This document shows positions 1 through 6,523 of a DNA stretch of 9,544 bases, piece by piece. Position 1 is the first letter of the stretch. The number at the start of each line of letters is the position of its first letter. The notes under the pieces were generated by a model. That model saw only the letters and a program-made list of their open reading frames with translations. It ran no database searches and had not been told where the DNA came from. This DNA is from an uncultured Trueperaceae bacterium. GTDB lineage: Bacteria > Deinococcota > Deinococci > Deinococcales > Trueperaceae. The stretch lies in assembly GCA_937911855.1 (NCBI GenBank), contig CALDPK010000112.1, forward strand, positions 1-9,544, written 5' to 3'. The translations under genes and the position numbers were made by a program.

Positions 1-503
1 TCGTGATCGGCGTCCTGCTGGCCGTACAGATCAGCTTCCTCATAGCCGGTGACGGCATCCCGCCCATCCCACCCATCTCCATCGGCAATCCGGCCGTGTT
101 CATCACCGTCATCGCTTTCGGCCTGCTCGGCATCGCCCTGTACTTCATGCTGTTCGCCGCCGTCGCCGCGACCATCGACGACCCCAACACGAGCCAGCGC
201 AGCGGGATCATCATGTTGCCTGGCATGTTCATCGGCTTGAGCTTCCTGGGCCTGATAGGCGACATCGACAACCTGTTCTTCCGGATAATCAGCTACATTC
301 CGCTGACCAGCCCCAGCGCCATGCCCATCCGGCTGCTGACGGGTGACGCCGGCTGGGTCGAGGCCTTAATCTCACTGCTCCTGCTCGCGGTGAGCGTCTG
401 GATCGCCCGGATTGCGGCGGGACGCATCTTCCGGCTCGGCATCCTGATGACCGGCAAGGAACCCAGCTGGGGCGAGATGCTGCACTGGATCCGCCGGACC
501 TGA
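1..503 (+). CDS. ABC-2 type exporter permease, C-terminal part (5' partial)
   Basis: The frame is open at the left edge, so only the last 167 or so codons are visible. The protein is very hydrophobic, with likely membrane segments near residues 1-16, 29-57, 68-86 and 118-138, counting from the GTG at base 3. The loop with PLTSPSAMPIR (residues 100-110), the following helix, and the tail RIFRLGILMTGKEPSWGEMLHWIRR are typical of the C-terminal end of ABC-2 family permeases of the NatB/YhaP type, which pair with a cytoplasmic ATPase to export ions or small molecules. The substrate cannot be read from this fragment. The ATPase partner would normally lie upstream, outside the window. The GTG at base 3 is just a codon within the gene, not a supported start. 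No hairpin with a T-run follows the stop. Confidence 0.8.
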   Translation, partial: VIGVLLAVQISFLIAGDGIPPIPPISIGNPAVFITVIAFGLLGIALYFMLFAAVAATIDDPNTSQRSGIIMLPGMFIGLSFLGLIGDIDNLFFRIISYIPLTSPSAMPIRLLTGDAGWVEALISLLLLAVSVWIARIAAGRIFRLGILMTGKEPSWGEMLHWIRRT

Positions 504-528
504 AAATCCAACCGGGTATCGTCACAGC

Positions 529-557
529 TTGACCGGCGTAAGGAATTTCCTTACCTT
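529..557 (+). promoter_or_regulatory. Putative promoter and operator of the MazEF-like module
   Basis: Bases 538-554 read GTAAGGAATTTCCTTAC: a perfect inverted repeat with 8-base arms around one central T. It ends 9 bases before the Shine-Dalgarno of the antitoxin. TTGACC at 529-534 matches the -35 consensus at five of six bases, and 17 bases later TACCTT (552-557) is a weak -10 candidate, so the palindrome would fill the spacer. AbrB/MazE-fold antitoxins commonly bind inverted repeats in their own promoter, alone or with the toxin. The palindrome is directly visible; the promoter hexamers and the autoregulatory role are inferred. Confidence 0.55.
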
Positions 558-575
558 CTACTGAAGGAGAGCCAG

Positions 576-791
576 ATGGTTACGAGCCGGATGTCCAGCA
601 AGGGTCAGACAACCATTCCACGAAGCGTCCGTGAAAGCCTGCGGTTGCAGGAGGGCGATACGATCGAGTACGACGTATCTGGTGACTATGTCGTCGTGCG
701 CAAGGCTAGTGTTCCCCGCCCGGAAGATCCGTTCGCAACCTTTGAAGAGTGGGACAGTGACGCAGACCGGCACGCATATGCCGACCTTTGA
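576..791 (+). CDS. PrlF/AbrB-family antitoxin
   Basis: A 71-residue protein. Residues 3-45 form a SpoVT/AbrB swapped-hairpin DNA-binding domain, recognisable from SSKGQTTIPRSVRESLRLQEGD (7-28) and the closing strand DYVVVRK. The acidic C-terminal tail with EEWDSDADRHAYADL resembles the tails of PrlF-type antitoxins that wrap around a MazF/PemK partner. The ATG at 576 has a good Shine-Dalgarno, AAGGAGA, at 564-570. The downstream toxin starts inside this gene (14-base overlap), an arrangement that couples translation. The expected role is to neutralise the toxin and repress the operon through the palindrome at 538-554. The family call is firm; the exact subfamily name is less so. Confidence 0.88.
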   Translation: MVTSRMSSKGQTTIPRSVRESLRLQEGDTIEYDVSGDYVVVRKASVPRPEDPFATFEEWDSDADRHAYADL

Positions 792-1119
792 GCAAGGCCA
801 GGTTGTCCGGGTACCGTTCCCGTATACGGATCGGCCGGTCAGACAGTTCCGTCCCGCACTGGTGATTTCACGGGGGACAGTGGGACTGCAGAACCAGCTG
901 GTTTGGGTGCTCATGATTACCAGTGCCGAAAACCGCAGTTGGCCCGGGGACATCAACCTGGGCGAACATTTTGCCGACTTCGGTTTGCCCGCCCCGTCCG
1001 TGATCAGGACCGCCAAAATTGCGACGGTCGATGCACCGCAGATAGAAGTAATCGGGCGCCTGAATTCAGACCTCCTGGAGAGGACCGTTACAGAGGTTAA
1101 TCGCCTGGTTCAGGCGTGA
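778..1119 (+). CDS. MazF/PemK-family endoribonuclease toxin
   Basis: 113 residues, the usual MazF length. The N-terminal FEQGQVVRVPFPYTDRP and FRPALVISRG (residues 24-33) are the hallmark strands of the PemK/MazF fold. R25 of the RP pair and T48 in the ITSA stretch sit where MazF enzymes carry the catalytic arginine and serine/threonine. The later GLPAPSVIRTAKIATVD and IGRL (92-95) are also family-typical. MazF toxins cut single-stranded RNA at short sequence motifs; the motif cannot be predicted here. The frame is open further upstream, but the ATG at 778 is chosen because the homology begins there and it overlaps the antitoxin end by 14 bases, typical of such pairs. No key residue appears to be missing, so the toxin may be active. 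Confidence 0.88.
   Translation: MPTFEQGQVVRVPFPYTDRPVRQFRPALVISRGTVGLQNQLVWVLMITSAENRSWPGDINLGEHFADFGLPAPSVIRTAKIATVDAPQIEVIGRLNSDLLERTVTEVNRLVQA
1102..1116 (+). other. Small hairpin at the end of the toxin gene
   Basis: CGCCTG (1102-1107), a GTT loop and CAGGCG (1111-1116) form a perfect 6-base-pair GC-rich stem ending one base before the toxin stop codon. No T-run follows, so it is not a standard intrinsic terminator. It might slow RNA polymerase or protect the mRNA end, or be chance in GC-rich coding DNA. Confidence 0.2.
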
Positions 1120-1153
1120 CGCCCGGCCACAGGCCTTTCACCGCCGTTCGCGT

Positions 1154-1159
1154 TACATT
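1154..1159 (+). promoter_or_regulatory. Possible -10 element for leaderless dut mRNA
   Basis: TACATT (TANNNT pattern) lies 6 bases before the dut ATG, and no Shine-Dalgarno is visible in front of this start. That spacing would put the transcript start at or very near the ATG. Leaderless mRNAs with such an element are well documented in Deinococcus. No good -35 hexamer is seen, so this is suggestive only. Confidence 0.3.
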
Positions 1160-1165
1160 GGCTGA

Positions 1166-1600
1166 ATGCAGGTAAGACTCAAGAAAATCCGTCCCAGCGC
1201 CATGCTGCCCGAGTACCAGACCGACCAGTCAGCAGGCATGGACCTGTCCGCCGACCTTGAGCAGGCCGTCACCCTGCAGCCGGGCGAGCGCTTCCAGGTG
1301 CCGACCGGCCTGGCCATCGCACTGCCGGCCGGCTTCGAGGCGCAGGTGCGGGCCCGCAGCGGCCTGGCGCACAGGCACGGCCTGACGATGAGCAACGGTG
1401 TCGGCACCGTCGATGCGGACTACCGCGGTGAGATCAAGGTACTGGTGATCAACTCCGGCACAGAACCTTTCACGATCGAGCCGGGCATGCGCATCGCCCA
1501 GATGGTGATCGCCCGCTACGAACGGGTCACGTGGGAACAGGTCGAGGAACTCGATGAGACCTCCCGAGGCACCGGCGGCTTCGGTCATACCGGCGTCTGA
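1166..1600 (+). CDS. dut: Deoxyuridine 5'-triphosphate nucleotidohydrolase (dUTPase)
   Basis: 144 residues, the normal length for a homotrimeric dUTPase, which hydrolyses dUTP to dUMP and pyrophosphate, keeping uracil out of DNA and supplying dUMP for dTMP synthesis. All five conserved motifs are present: AGMDL (23-27), ARSGLA (63-68), NGVGTVDADYRGEI (77-90, with catalytic D83 and stacking Y86), PGMRIAQMV (106-114), and the mobile C-terminal RGTGGFGHTG (134-143). The last has His where many members have Ser. The gene follows the toxin by 46 bases and lacks a Shine-Dalgarno; it may be leaderless. It has no obvious functional link to either neighbour and is probably a stand-alone housekeeping gene. 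Confidence 0.95.
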   Translation: MQVRLKKIRPSAMLPEYQTDQSAGMDLSADLEQAVTLQPGERFQVPTGLAIALPAGFEAQVRARSGLAHRHGLTMSNGVGTVDADYRGEIKVLVINSGTEPFTIEPGMRIAQMVIARYERVTWEQVEELDETSRGTGGFGHTGV

Positions 1601-1631
1601 CCTGACAGGCAGCTGACAGCCGGTCGCTTAT

Positions 1632-1646
1632 CGTGCCGGCGGCACG
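1632..1646. repeat. GC-rich inverted repeat upstream of the iron-type transporter
   Basis: CGTGCC, a GGC centre and GGCACG form a perfect 6-base inverted repeat in the 83-base gap between dut and the binding-protein gene. It could be an operator or a small transcript hairpin (no T-run follows). It is not AT-rich like typical Fur boxes. Significance is low in such GC-rich DNA. Confidence 0.25.
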
Positions 1647-1683
1647 TCAACTGCCCGCCGTCACGTAATATCTTGGAGGTCAT

Positions 1684-2652
1684 ATGCGTAAATTCCTGAT
1701 CACAGTTACCGCTTTGCTGCTGGGCAGCGTCCTGGCTCAGCCAGACGGCACCCTGCGGCTTTACACCTCGCAGCCCGATGCTGACGCAGCCGCCACCGCC
1801 GCTGCCTTCGAAGCCCTCTACCCCGACGTGAACGTCGAGGTGTTCCGCTCCGGAACCGAACAGGTGATCGCCCGCTTCCTGCTGGAAGCCGAAGCCGGCG
1901 AACCGCAGGCTGACGTCCTGCTGCTGGCTGACGCACCGACCTTCGAACTGCTCAAGGAGCGCGAGCTGCTCCAGCCCCACACGCCTGAAGGGAACGTCGT
2001 TCCGGTCGAATTCCACGACCCCGACGGCTTCTACTTCGGCACCAAGGCGCTCGCCAGCCTCATCATGTACAACACCAACATGGTCGATGAGCCCGTGGGC
2101 AGCTGGGCCGAGTTCGCCGCACTGCCTGCCGGCCAGATCATCATGCCCAGCCCCAGCTACTCGGGCGCCGCCGCCTTCAACCTGGGCGTGATCACCGGCG
2201 ACGAGCGTCTGGGCTGGGAGTTCTACGAGTCACTGGCTGAGGCTGACGTGACCCTGGTCCAGGGCAACGGCGCGGTGCTGCGCGGCGTAGCCGAAGGCGA
2301 ACGTCCTTACGGCATGGTCGTCGACTACCTGCCCCTGCGCGCGATGCTGGACGGTTCGCCGGTCGGCGTAGTCTTCCCCAAAGAAGGCGTGCCGGTCATC
2401 ACCGAACCAGCTGCCATCGTCGCGGGAACGCCCAACATTGAGGCAGCCCGCGCCTTCATCGACTTCCTGGTGTCCGAAGCGGGCATGCAGCTGGCAGTTG
2501 ACCTTGGCTACCTGCCACTGAGTGACGCCGTGGAACCGCCCGCTGGGTTCACTGCCCTGAGCGATCTGTCCGTGCTGCCAGCCGACGCAGCTGAACTGGC
2601 TGCAAGCCGCGAAGCTGACAAGGAGCGGTTCGCCGAGCTCTTCGGCGAATAA
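1684..2652 (+). CDS. ABC transporter substrate-binding protein, ferric-iron/FbpA-like family
   Basis: 322 residues. A short signal peptide (1-18, MRKFLITVTALLLGSVLA) precedes the mature protein, so it is secreted to the periplasm or cell surface. TLRLYTSQP (23-31), the helix AAFEALYPDVNVEVFRSGTEQVIARF, ADVLLLADA (77-84) and PSPSYSGAAAFNLG (155-168) are characteristic of extracellular binding proteins of the FbpA/AfuA (ferric iron) and PotD-like group. The ATG at 1684 has the Shine-Dalgarno GGAGGT three bases upstream (1675-1680). The permease gene starts 3 bases after the stop, so the two form an operon. The Tyr-Tyr pair that binds Fe(III) in classical FbpA is not evident: in the late conserved region there is VVDYLPLRA with a single Tyr (Y215). 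The ligand is therefore uncertain and could be an anion or organic compound. Confidence 0.85.
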   Translation: MRKFLITVTALLLGSVLAQPDGTLRLYTSQPDADAAATAAAFEALYPDVNVEVFRSGTEQVIARFLLEAEAGEPQADVLLLADAPTFELLKERELLQPHTPEGNVVPVEFHDPDGFYFGTKALASLIMYNTNMVDEPVGSWAEFAALPAGQIIMPSPSYSGAAAFNLGVITGDERLGWEFYESLAEADVTLVQGNGAVLRGVAEGERPYGMVVDYLPLRAMLDGSPVGVVFPKEGVPVITEPAAIVAGTPNIEAARAFIDFLVSEAGMQLAVDLGYLPLSDAVEPPAGFTALSDLSVLPADAAELAASREADKERFAELFGE

Positions 2653-2655
2653 CGG

Positions 2656-4353
2656 TTGACGAACCAGGGCGCTGCCCGGCCCACCCGCGGTTACCTGCGG
2701 TGGAGCCTGTTCAGCCCCACCAGTCTGCTGCTGGTGGGGCTGCTTGTGGTCCTGGCCTTCAGCAGCGCCCTGCCGCTGTGGCGACTGATCAGCCGCGGGC
2801 TCAACCCGGAAGCGCTCGCCTGGCTGGCTGACAGCAGCCTGGCGCTCCGCGCACTCGCCAACACACTGCGCACCAGCACTGCGGTCGCCCTGCTCGCCAC
2901 GGCCACCGGCGCGCTGCTGGCCGTCTTCCTGGGCCGTTACCGCGTGCCGGGCAAGTGGCTGCTGCGCCTGCTTATTCTGTTGCCGCTGGTCGTGCCACCC
3001 CACATCCTGGCGCTGGCCTGGCTCAGCTGGTTGGGTCCGCGCGGGCACTTCAGCCGCTTCATCGCCTGGCTGACCGGCATGGAGCAGGTGCCCTGGACGC
3101 TTTACGGCGAGGGCGGCATCGTGCTGCTGCTGACCGTGTTCGCGGTTCCCGTGGCTTACCTGACGATCTCGGCCGGCTTGAGCCGGCTGCCGCGCAACCT
3201 GGAAGAATCGGCGCAGCTCGAAGGGGCAAGCCCGTGGCAGGTGACGCGCTTCATGACCTTGCCGCTGCTGCGCCCGCACCTCCTGGCCGCCATGATGCTG
3301 GGGTTCCTGGCTGCTGCCGGCAACTTCGGGATCACCGCCCTGCTAGGCATCCCCGGCCGCTTCAACACCTTGCCGACACTCATCTACCAGCGGGTCACGA
3401 GCTTCGCGAGCGGCGGGCTGGGTCATGCGGCAGCGATCTCACTGCTCCTGGTTGTCGTGGCTGCCGCTGCGCTTCTGGCCCAGTTCTTCCTCAACAGACG
3501 CAACTCCGAGATCGACGCCCAGCTGGAGCGCCGTCCCCTGCTGCCCATGAGCGGAGCTTCCCGTGCCTTCGCAACGGGCCTGTGGATCATCGTCGCTTTC
3601 GCGGCCATCGGACCGTTCGTGGCGCTGCTGCTGACCAGCCTGAGCCGCGCCTATGGACTGCCGCTGGAACTCGGCAGCTTCGACCTGCGGCATTACCGCT
3701 TCGTCCTGACCGAACTCCCGTCGTTCCGGGCTGCGCTGCAGAACAGTCTGGTGCTGGCAACGGTCTCGAGCATCGTGGCTGCGTTCGTCGCTACGCTGCT
3801 GGGCTACGTGCTGCTCAAGCTGCGGCGGGGCGGCTGGCTGCTGCAGCTGCTGGTGGACTTGCCTTACGCCCTGCCGGGCATCGTGTTCGCGCTGGGTCTG
3901 ATGCTGGCCTGGCTGCCCTCGCCCATTCCGGGCGTGCGCATCTACGGAACGATCTGGCTCCTGGGCATCGCCTACGTCGGGCATTACCTGGCGTTCGCGC
4001 TGCAGCCGATTCAGGCGGCGTGGCGGCAGCTGGACTCGCGCCTCGAGGAGGCAGCCCAGCTCGATGGAGCGAACCTGCTTCAGGCGATCAGATGGGTGCT
4101 CCTGCCGATGATGGCACCCACGGTGATCGTGGCGACGCTGCTGGTGTTCCTCAGCGCGGTTTCCGAGATTTCACTCTCGGCGCTGCTCGCAGGTTCGGGC
4201 ACCGAAACGCTCGGCTGGCTGATATTCGGCCTGGAGCAGGCCGGTACCGGCCACGCCGCGGCGGCGCTGTCGGTCATATTGCTCGTTCTGGTCGGCTGCG
4301 TCGGTCTGCTCGTCTGGTTCGTCGGGCGGATCACTGCGCCACGCCTGCGCTGA
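2656..4353 (+). CDS. Fused two-domain ABC importer permease, FbpB/AfuB-like
   Basis: 565 residues with about 12 hydrophobic segments: two binding-protein-dependent permease domains in one chain, the arrangement of FbpB-type iron and ThiP-type thiamine permeases. Each half carries the cytoplasmic EAA loop that docks on the ATPase: EESAQLEGASPWQ from residue 183 and EEAAQLDGANLLQ from residue 464, each followed by a conserved LP and P spacing (LPLLRP; LPMMAP). The first membrane span is near residues 22-44. The start is taken as TTG at 2656, three bases after the binding-protein stop; no ATG or GTG lies before the first membrane span and no strong Shine-Dalgarno is seen, so translation is probably coupled. 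No ATPase gene follows: a convergent gene ends 4 bases downstream, so the ATPase must be encoded elsewhere. Confidence 0.92.
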   Translation: MTNQGAARPTRGYLRWSLFSPTSLLLVGLLVVLAFSSALPLWRLISRGLNPEALAWLADSSLALRALANTLRTSTAVALLATATGALLAVFLGRYRVPGKWLLRLLILLPLVVPPHILALAWLSWLGPRGHFSRFIAWLTGMEQVPWTLYGEGGIVLLLTVFAVPVAYLTISAGLSRLPRNLEESAQLEGASPWQVTRFMTLPLLRPHLLAAMMLGFLAAAGNFGITALLGIPGRFNTLPTLIYQRVTSFASGGLGHAAAISLLLVVVAAAALLAQFFLNRRNSEIDAQLERRPLLPMSGASRAFATGLWIIVAFAAIGPFVALLLTSLSRAYGLPLELGSFDLRHYRFVLTELPSFRAALQNSLVLATVSSIVAAFVATLLGYVLLKLRRGGWLLQLLVDLPYALPGIVFALGLMLAWLPSPIPGVRIYGTIWLLGIAYVGHYLAFALQPIQAAWRQLDSRLEEAAQLDGANLLQAIRWVLLPMMAPTVIVATLLVFLSAVSEISLSALLAGSGTETLGWLIFGLEQAGTGHAAAALSVILLVLVGCVGLLVWFVGRITAPRLR

Positions 4354-4357
4354 GCAG

Positions 4358-5230
4358 CTACTCCGACAGTGCTTCCAGCAACACGCGCGCGTTGTAGCGG
4401 ATCAGATCCTGGTACGACTCGACTTCCGATATGCCGCCACCTTCAGGATCCAGCACGTAGACCGGCAGGCCTGCCTCCGTCGCCACCACTTCGGCGGGCC
4501 GGCTGGGAAGCTGGCGTTCGCTGAAGATCGCCTTCGTGCCGCTCTCCTCGATCAGCTGCAGTGCCCTCACGATGTACTCGGGTGACGGCTCGCGGCCAGG
4601 GAACGGCTCGAGCTCGATTACCAGATTCAGCCCGTAACGCTCGGCAAAATACGGCCAGGCATCGTGATAGGGAACGAATTTCGCTCCGCGAATCGGCTCG
4701 AGCATCTCCATGATCTCCTGATCGAGCCTGTCCAGGTCTTCTAGAAGGGCGTCCGTGCGCTTGCGGTACTCGGCGGTGTTGCCCGGGTCGATGCTGATCA
4801 GGGCGTCGCGGATCGCTTCTGCTGCGCTCATGGCGATGGTCACGTCCAGCCAGATGTGGGCGTTGACGTAGCCGCCATCCGGGTCCGCCTGACCGCCCGT
4901 TCCCAGCGGCGTGAACTCAACCGATTCCATGATCGTCAGCTGCTGCCCGCTGGTTCCGCTGGCTGTTATGAGTTTCTGCACCCAGTCGTCCAGGCCGACG
5001 CCGCCGTTGCTGATTATCAGATCCGCGTCGGCGACGCCCATCACGTCGCGGGGTGAGGGGTCGAAGTTGTGGGGCGATACCCCGATCGGCAGCAGGCGGC
5101 TGGCCTCGATCAGTTCACCGCCTATCTGGCGCGCGAGGTCGAAGTATGGGTGGATAGTGGAAACCACCTTCGGCTGCTGCGCGAAGGCTGTGCCCAACAG
5201 GACTGCCAGTAGAACGGCCAGCCGCCGCAT
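4358..5230 (-). CDS. Zinc ABC transporter substrate-binding protein, ZnuA/AztC-like
   Basis: 290 residues with a signal peptide (1-17, ending TAFA before QQP), so periplasmic. It belongs to the cluster A-I (ZnuA/TroA) metal-binding proteins. Likely ligands are H54 (SPHNFDPSPRD), H125 (AHIWLDV), H189 (VPYHDAWPYFAERYG) and D261 (VYVLDPEGG). A His-His-His-Asp set is typical of zinc sites; manganese proteins such as PsaA usually have Glu at the third position. The His-rich loop seen in ZnuA is absent: the region at 110-123 is short and His-free, as expected where a separate chaperone delivers the metal. The ATG overlaps the stop of the upstream aztD-like gene by one base (TGATG), so the two are translationally coupled. 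AztC is favoured over plain ZnuA mainly because of that neighbour. No permease or ATPase is adjacent. Confidence 0.9.
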   Translation of the reverse strand: MRRLAVLLAVLLGTAFAQQPKVVSTIHPYFDLARQIGGELIEASRLLPIGVSPHNFDPSPRDVMGVADADLIISNGGVGLDDWVQKLITASGTSGQQLTIMESVEFTPLGTGGQADPDGGYVNAHIWLDVTIAMSAAEAIRDALISIDPGNTAEYRKRTDALLEDLDRLDQEIMEMLEPIRGAKFVPYHDAWPYFAERYGLNLVIELEPFPGREPSPEYIVRALQLIEESGTKAIFSERQLPSRPAEVVATEAGLPVYVLDPEGGGISEVESYQDLIRYNARVLLEALSE

Positions 5231-6405
5231 CAGTGATCGTGTCCGACTTCGCCACCCACCACGAGCACCTCTATGTCCGCAGGGTTGCCACCGACCGCGA
5301 ACACGTCCCTGATATGAACCTCATCGCCCGTGACCTCAAGACTGATCAGGTTGCCTGCCGCCGGCTCGCTCACGTAGATGCTGGCTCCGTGAACCGCCAG
5401 GTCGGGCTGGCCAGCGGTCGTGGCGGGGTCCATCAGGTCGTCGACGGTGTGGATGATCGTTGGGCCTTCTTCCGCTATTCGAATCAGGTGCAGGGAGCCT
5501 GCGGTTGTAAGGACAGCGATCATGTCGCCCGTCACGTCGGCAGCGATCGGCGTGGCTGGCAGGCTCATCGTCGTTACCTCACCCGACCTGGCGTGCACGA
5601 AGGCCAATCCGACCCCGAGGCTGCCGGCTGCGATGTCTCCGGCGTGACCGTAGAATCTGTCGATCCTGTCAGCGCCGGACACGGCCGAATGACTGCTGCT
5701 GATTCCGTTTTCAGCCACTTCGATGCGCAGCACGCTGCCCTGACAATTGAAAAATGCGACCGGACCGACAGCGACGGCTCCTGACAGTTCCGGGCATTCC
5801 CCAATCGATTCGACGAGGCTTCCGCGTGGACCGTGCACGTCAACGCGGGCCAGGTCCGGCAATCCAGCCAGGATGAAGCCGCCGATGCTCAGGGCAACGC
5901 CACTGCCCGGCTGCGCCACGTCGACGTAGTCGTGATTGAGGCTCAGCCCGAACATGTTCTCGTCCAGGACGGCGATGCTGCCGTCACCTGCGTTGAAGAC
6001 CAGTATCTCGTCGCCCGCAACCGTCAGGTTGCCCGGCTGCCTGCCGACGTTCAGGGTGGCAACCACGTGCGGGGCGGACTCGAGCACGTGACCATGGTCG
6101 CCGTGATCCTCGTAGAGGAGGCCGGAGTGGATTATTGAGACCCGGTTCGCGTCGCTGTGGGCGGCTATCAGGTACGTCCCGCTGGAACTCAGCGCCAGCT
6201 TTCCGCCTGTTTCGCCGGGTACCGTGAAGCTGCCGGCTTCGTCACCGGTTGCTGCGTCGATGATGCGGATCTGGTTCCGGGCGCCATCAGCCACTGCGAC
6301 ACGCACCGCCTCGACAGTTCCGTGATCATGGTCGTGCTGTGCGCTGGCTGCCCCGGGCGCAATCAGCAGCGTTGCGAGCAGAACTTTCCTGGCTGTGGCT
6401 CTCAT
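5230..6405 (-). CDS. aztD: Periplasmic zinc metallochaperone, AztD-like beta-propeller
   Basis: 391 residues. The signal peptide (1-22, ending AASA) exposes a mature N terminus beginning QHDHDHG (H24, H26, H28). A second His cluster follows at YEDHGDHGHVLE (H101, H104, H106), with H83, H93 and H113 nearby, and the protein ends in HDH (389-391). The rest is a run of beta-strand repeats such as VAVADGARNQIRIIDAATG and DEILVFNAGDGSIAVLD, consistent with a WD40/YVTN-type propeller. This matches AztD, a beta-propeller that binds zinc and transfers it to the binding protein AztC. The adjacent zinc-binding protein, overlapping by one base, strongly supports the call. The ATG at 6405 has AGGGAG upstream (6412-6417). 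The promoter at 6463-6492 and palindrome at 6431-6448 suggest induction by zinc starvation. The symbol is assigned from motif recognition and context. Confidence 0.8.
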   Translation of the reverse strand: MRATARKVLLATLLIAPGAASAQHDHDHGTVEAVRVAVADGARNQIRIIDAATGDEAGSFTVPGETGGKLALSSSGTYLIAAHSDANRVSIIHSGLLYEDHGDHGHVLESAPHVVATLNVGRQPGNLTVAGDEILVFNAGDGSIAVLDENMFGLSLNHDYVDVAQPGSGVALSIGGFILAGLPDLARVDVHGPRGSLVESIGECPELSGAVAVGPVAFFNCQGSVLRIEVAENGISSSHSAVSGADRIDRFYGHAGDIAAGSLGVGLAFVHARSGEVTTMSLPATPIAADVTGDMIAVLTTAGSLHLIRIAEEGPTIIHTVDDLMDPATTAGQPDLAVHGASIYVSEPAAGNLISLEVTGDEVHIRDVFAVGGNPADIEVLVVGGEVGHDH

Positions 6406-6430
6406 CGGATCTCCCTGGCGGCACTGCTTA

Positions 6431-6448
6431 TTGATAATGCATTCTCAA
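6431..6448 (-). promoter_or_regulatory. Zur/Fur-like operator candidate for the aztD-aztC operon
   Basis: TTGATAATGCATTCTCAA is an inverted repeat with 8 of 9 positions paired (half-sites TTGATAATG and TTGAGAATG). It is clearly AT-rich inside GC-rich DNA, 25 bases before the aztD start and just downstream of the predicted promoter. Fur-family repressors, including Zur, bind AT-rich dyads with ATAAT/GAAT-type half-sites, and zinc-uptake operons are their standard targets. The spacing differs from the classical 7-1-7 Fur box, so the regulator identity is inferred from context. Confidence 0.55.
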
Positions 6449-6462
6449 CAACGCCGGGGGTA

Positions 6463-6492
6463 ATGCTAAACCGGTGCCCAAGTAAGTGTCAA
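6463..6492 (-). promoter_or_regulatory. Predicted promoter of the aztD-aztC operon
   Basis: Reading the minus strand, TTGACA (6492-6487) is a perfect -35 hexamer, followed after 18 bases by TAGCAT (6468-6463), which matches the -10 consensus at four of six positions. Transcription would start near 6456, placing the palindrome at 6448-6431 just downstream, where a bound repressor would block polymerase. The rest of the gap (6406-6523) holds only the Shine-Dalgarno and no recognisable terminator for the upstream vapC-like gene. Confidence 0.55.
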
Positions 6493-6523
6493 TCCGCCGC
6501 GACGGTGAAGGCCGGAGCAGCGG

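Noticed and set aside
1102..1116. Hairpin at the toxin gene end as an intrinsic terminator
   Set aside because: The stem is good but no T-run follows, so it was listed only as a hairpin of uncertain role.
1666..1671. TAATAT as -10 of the iron-type operon
   Set aside because: No acceptable -35 lies at the right distance, and transcription would start within the Shine-Dalgarno.
2230..3279. 349-codon open frame on the minus strand
   Set aside because: It lies antisense across the binding protein and permease, is Gln/Arg-rich without any known motif, and those plus-strand genes are clearly real.
2955..4397. Long open frame (480 codons) on the plus strand
   Set aside because: It is an alternative frame of the permease gene; its translation is rich in Ala, Arg, Gly and Pro with no recognisable domain, typical of GC-rich shadow frames.
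5233..6138. Open frames on the plus strand across the aztD region
   Set aside because: They are antisense to aztD, whose signal peptide, His motifs, Shine-Dalgarno and coupling to the next gene make it the real gene.
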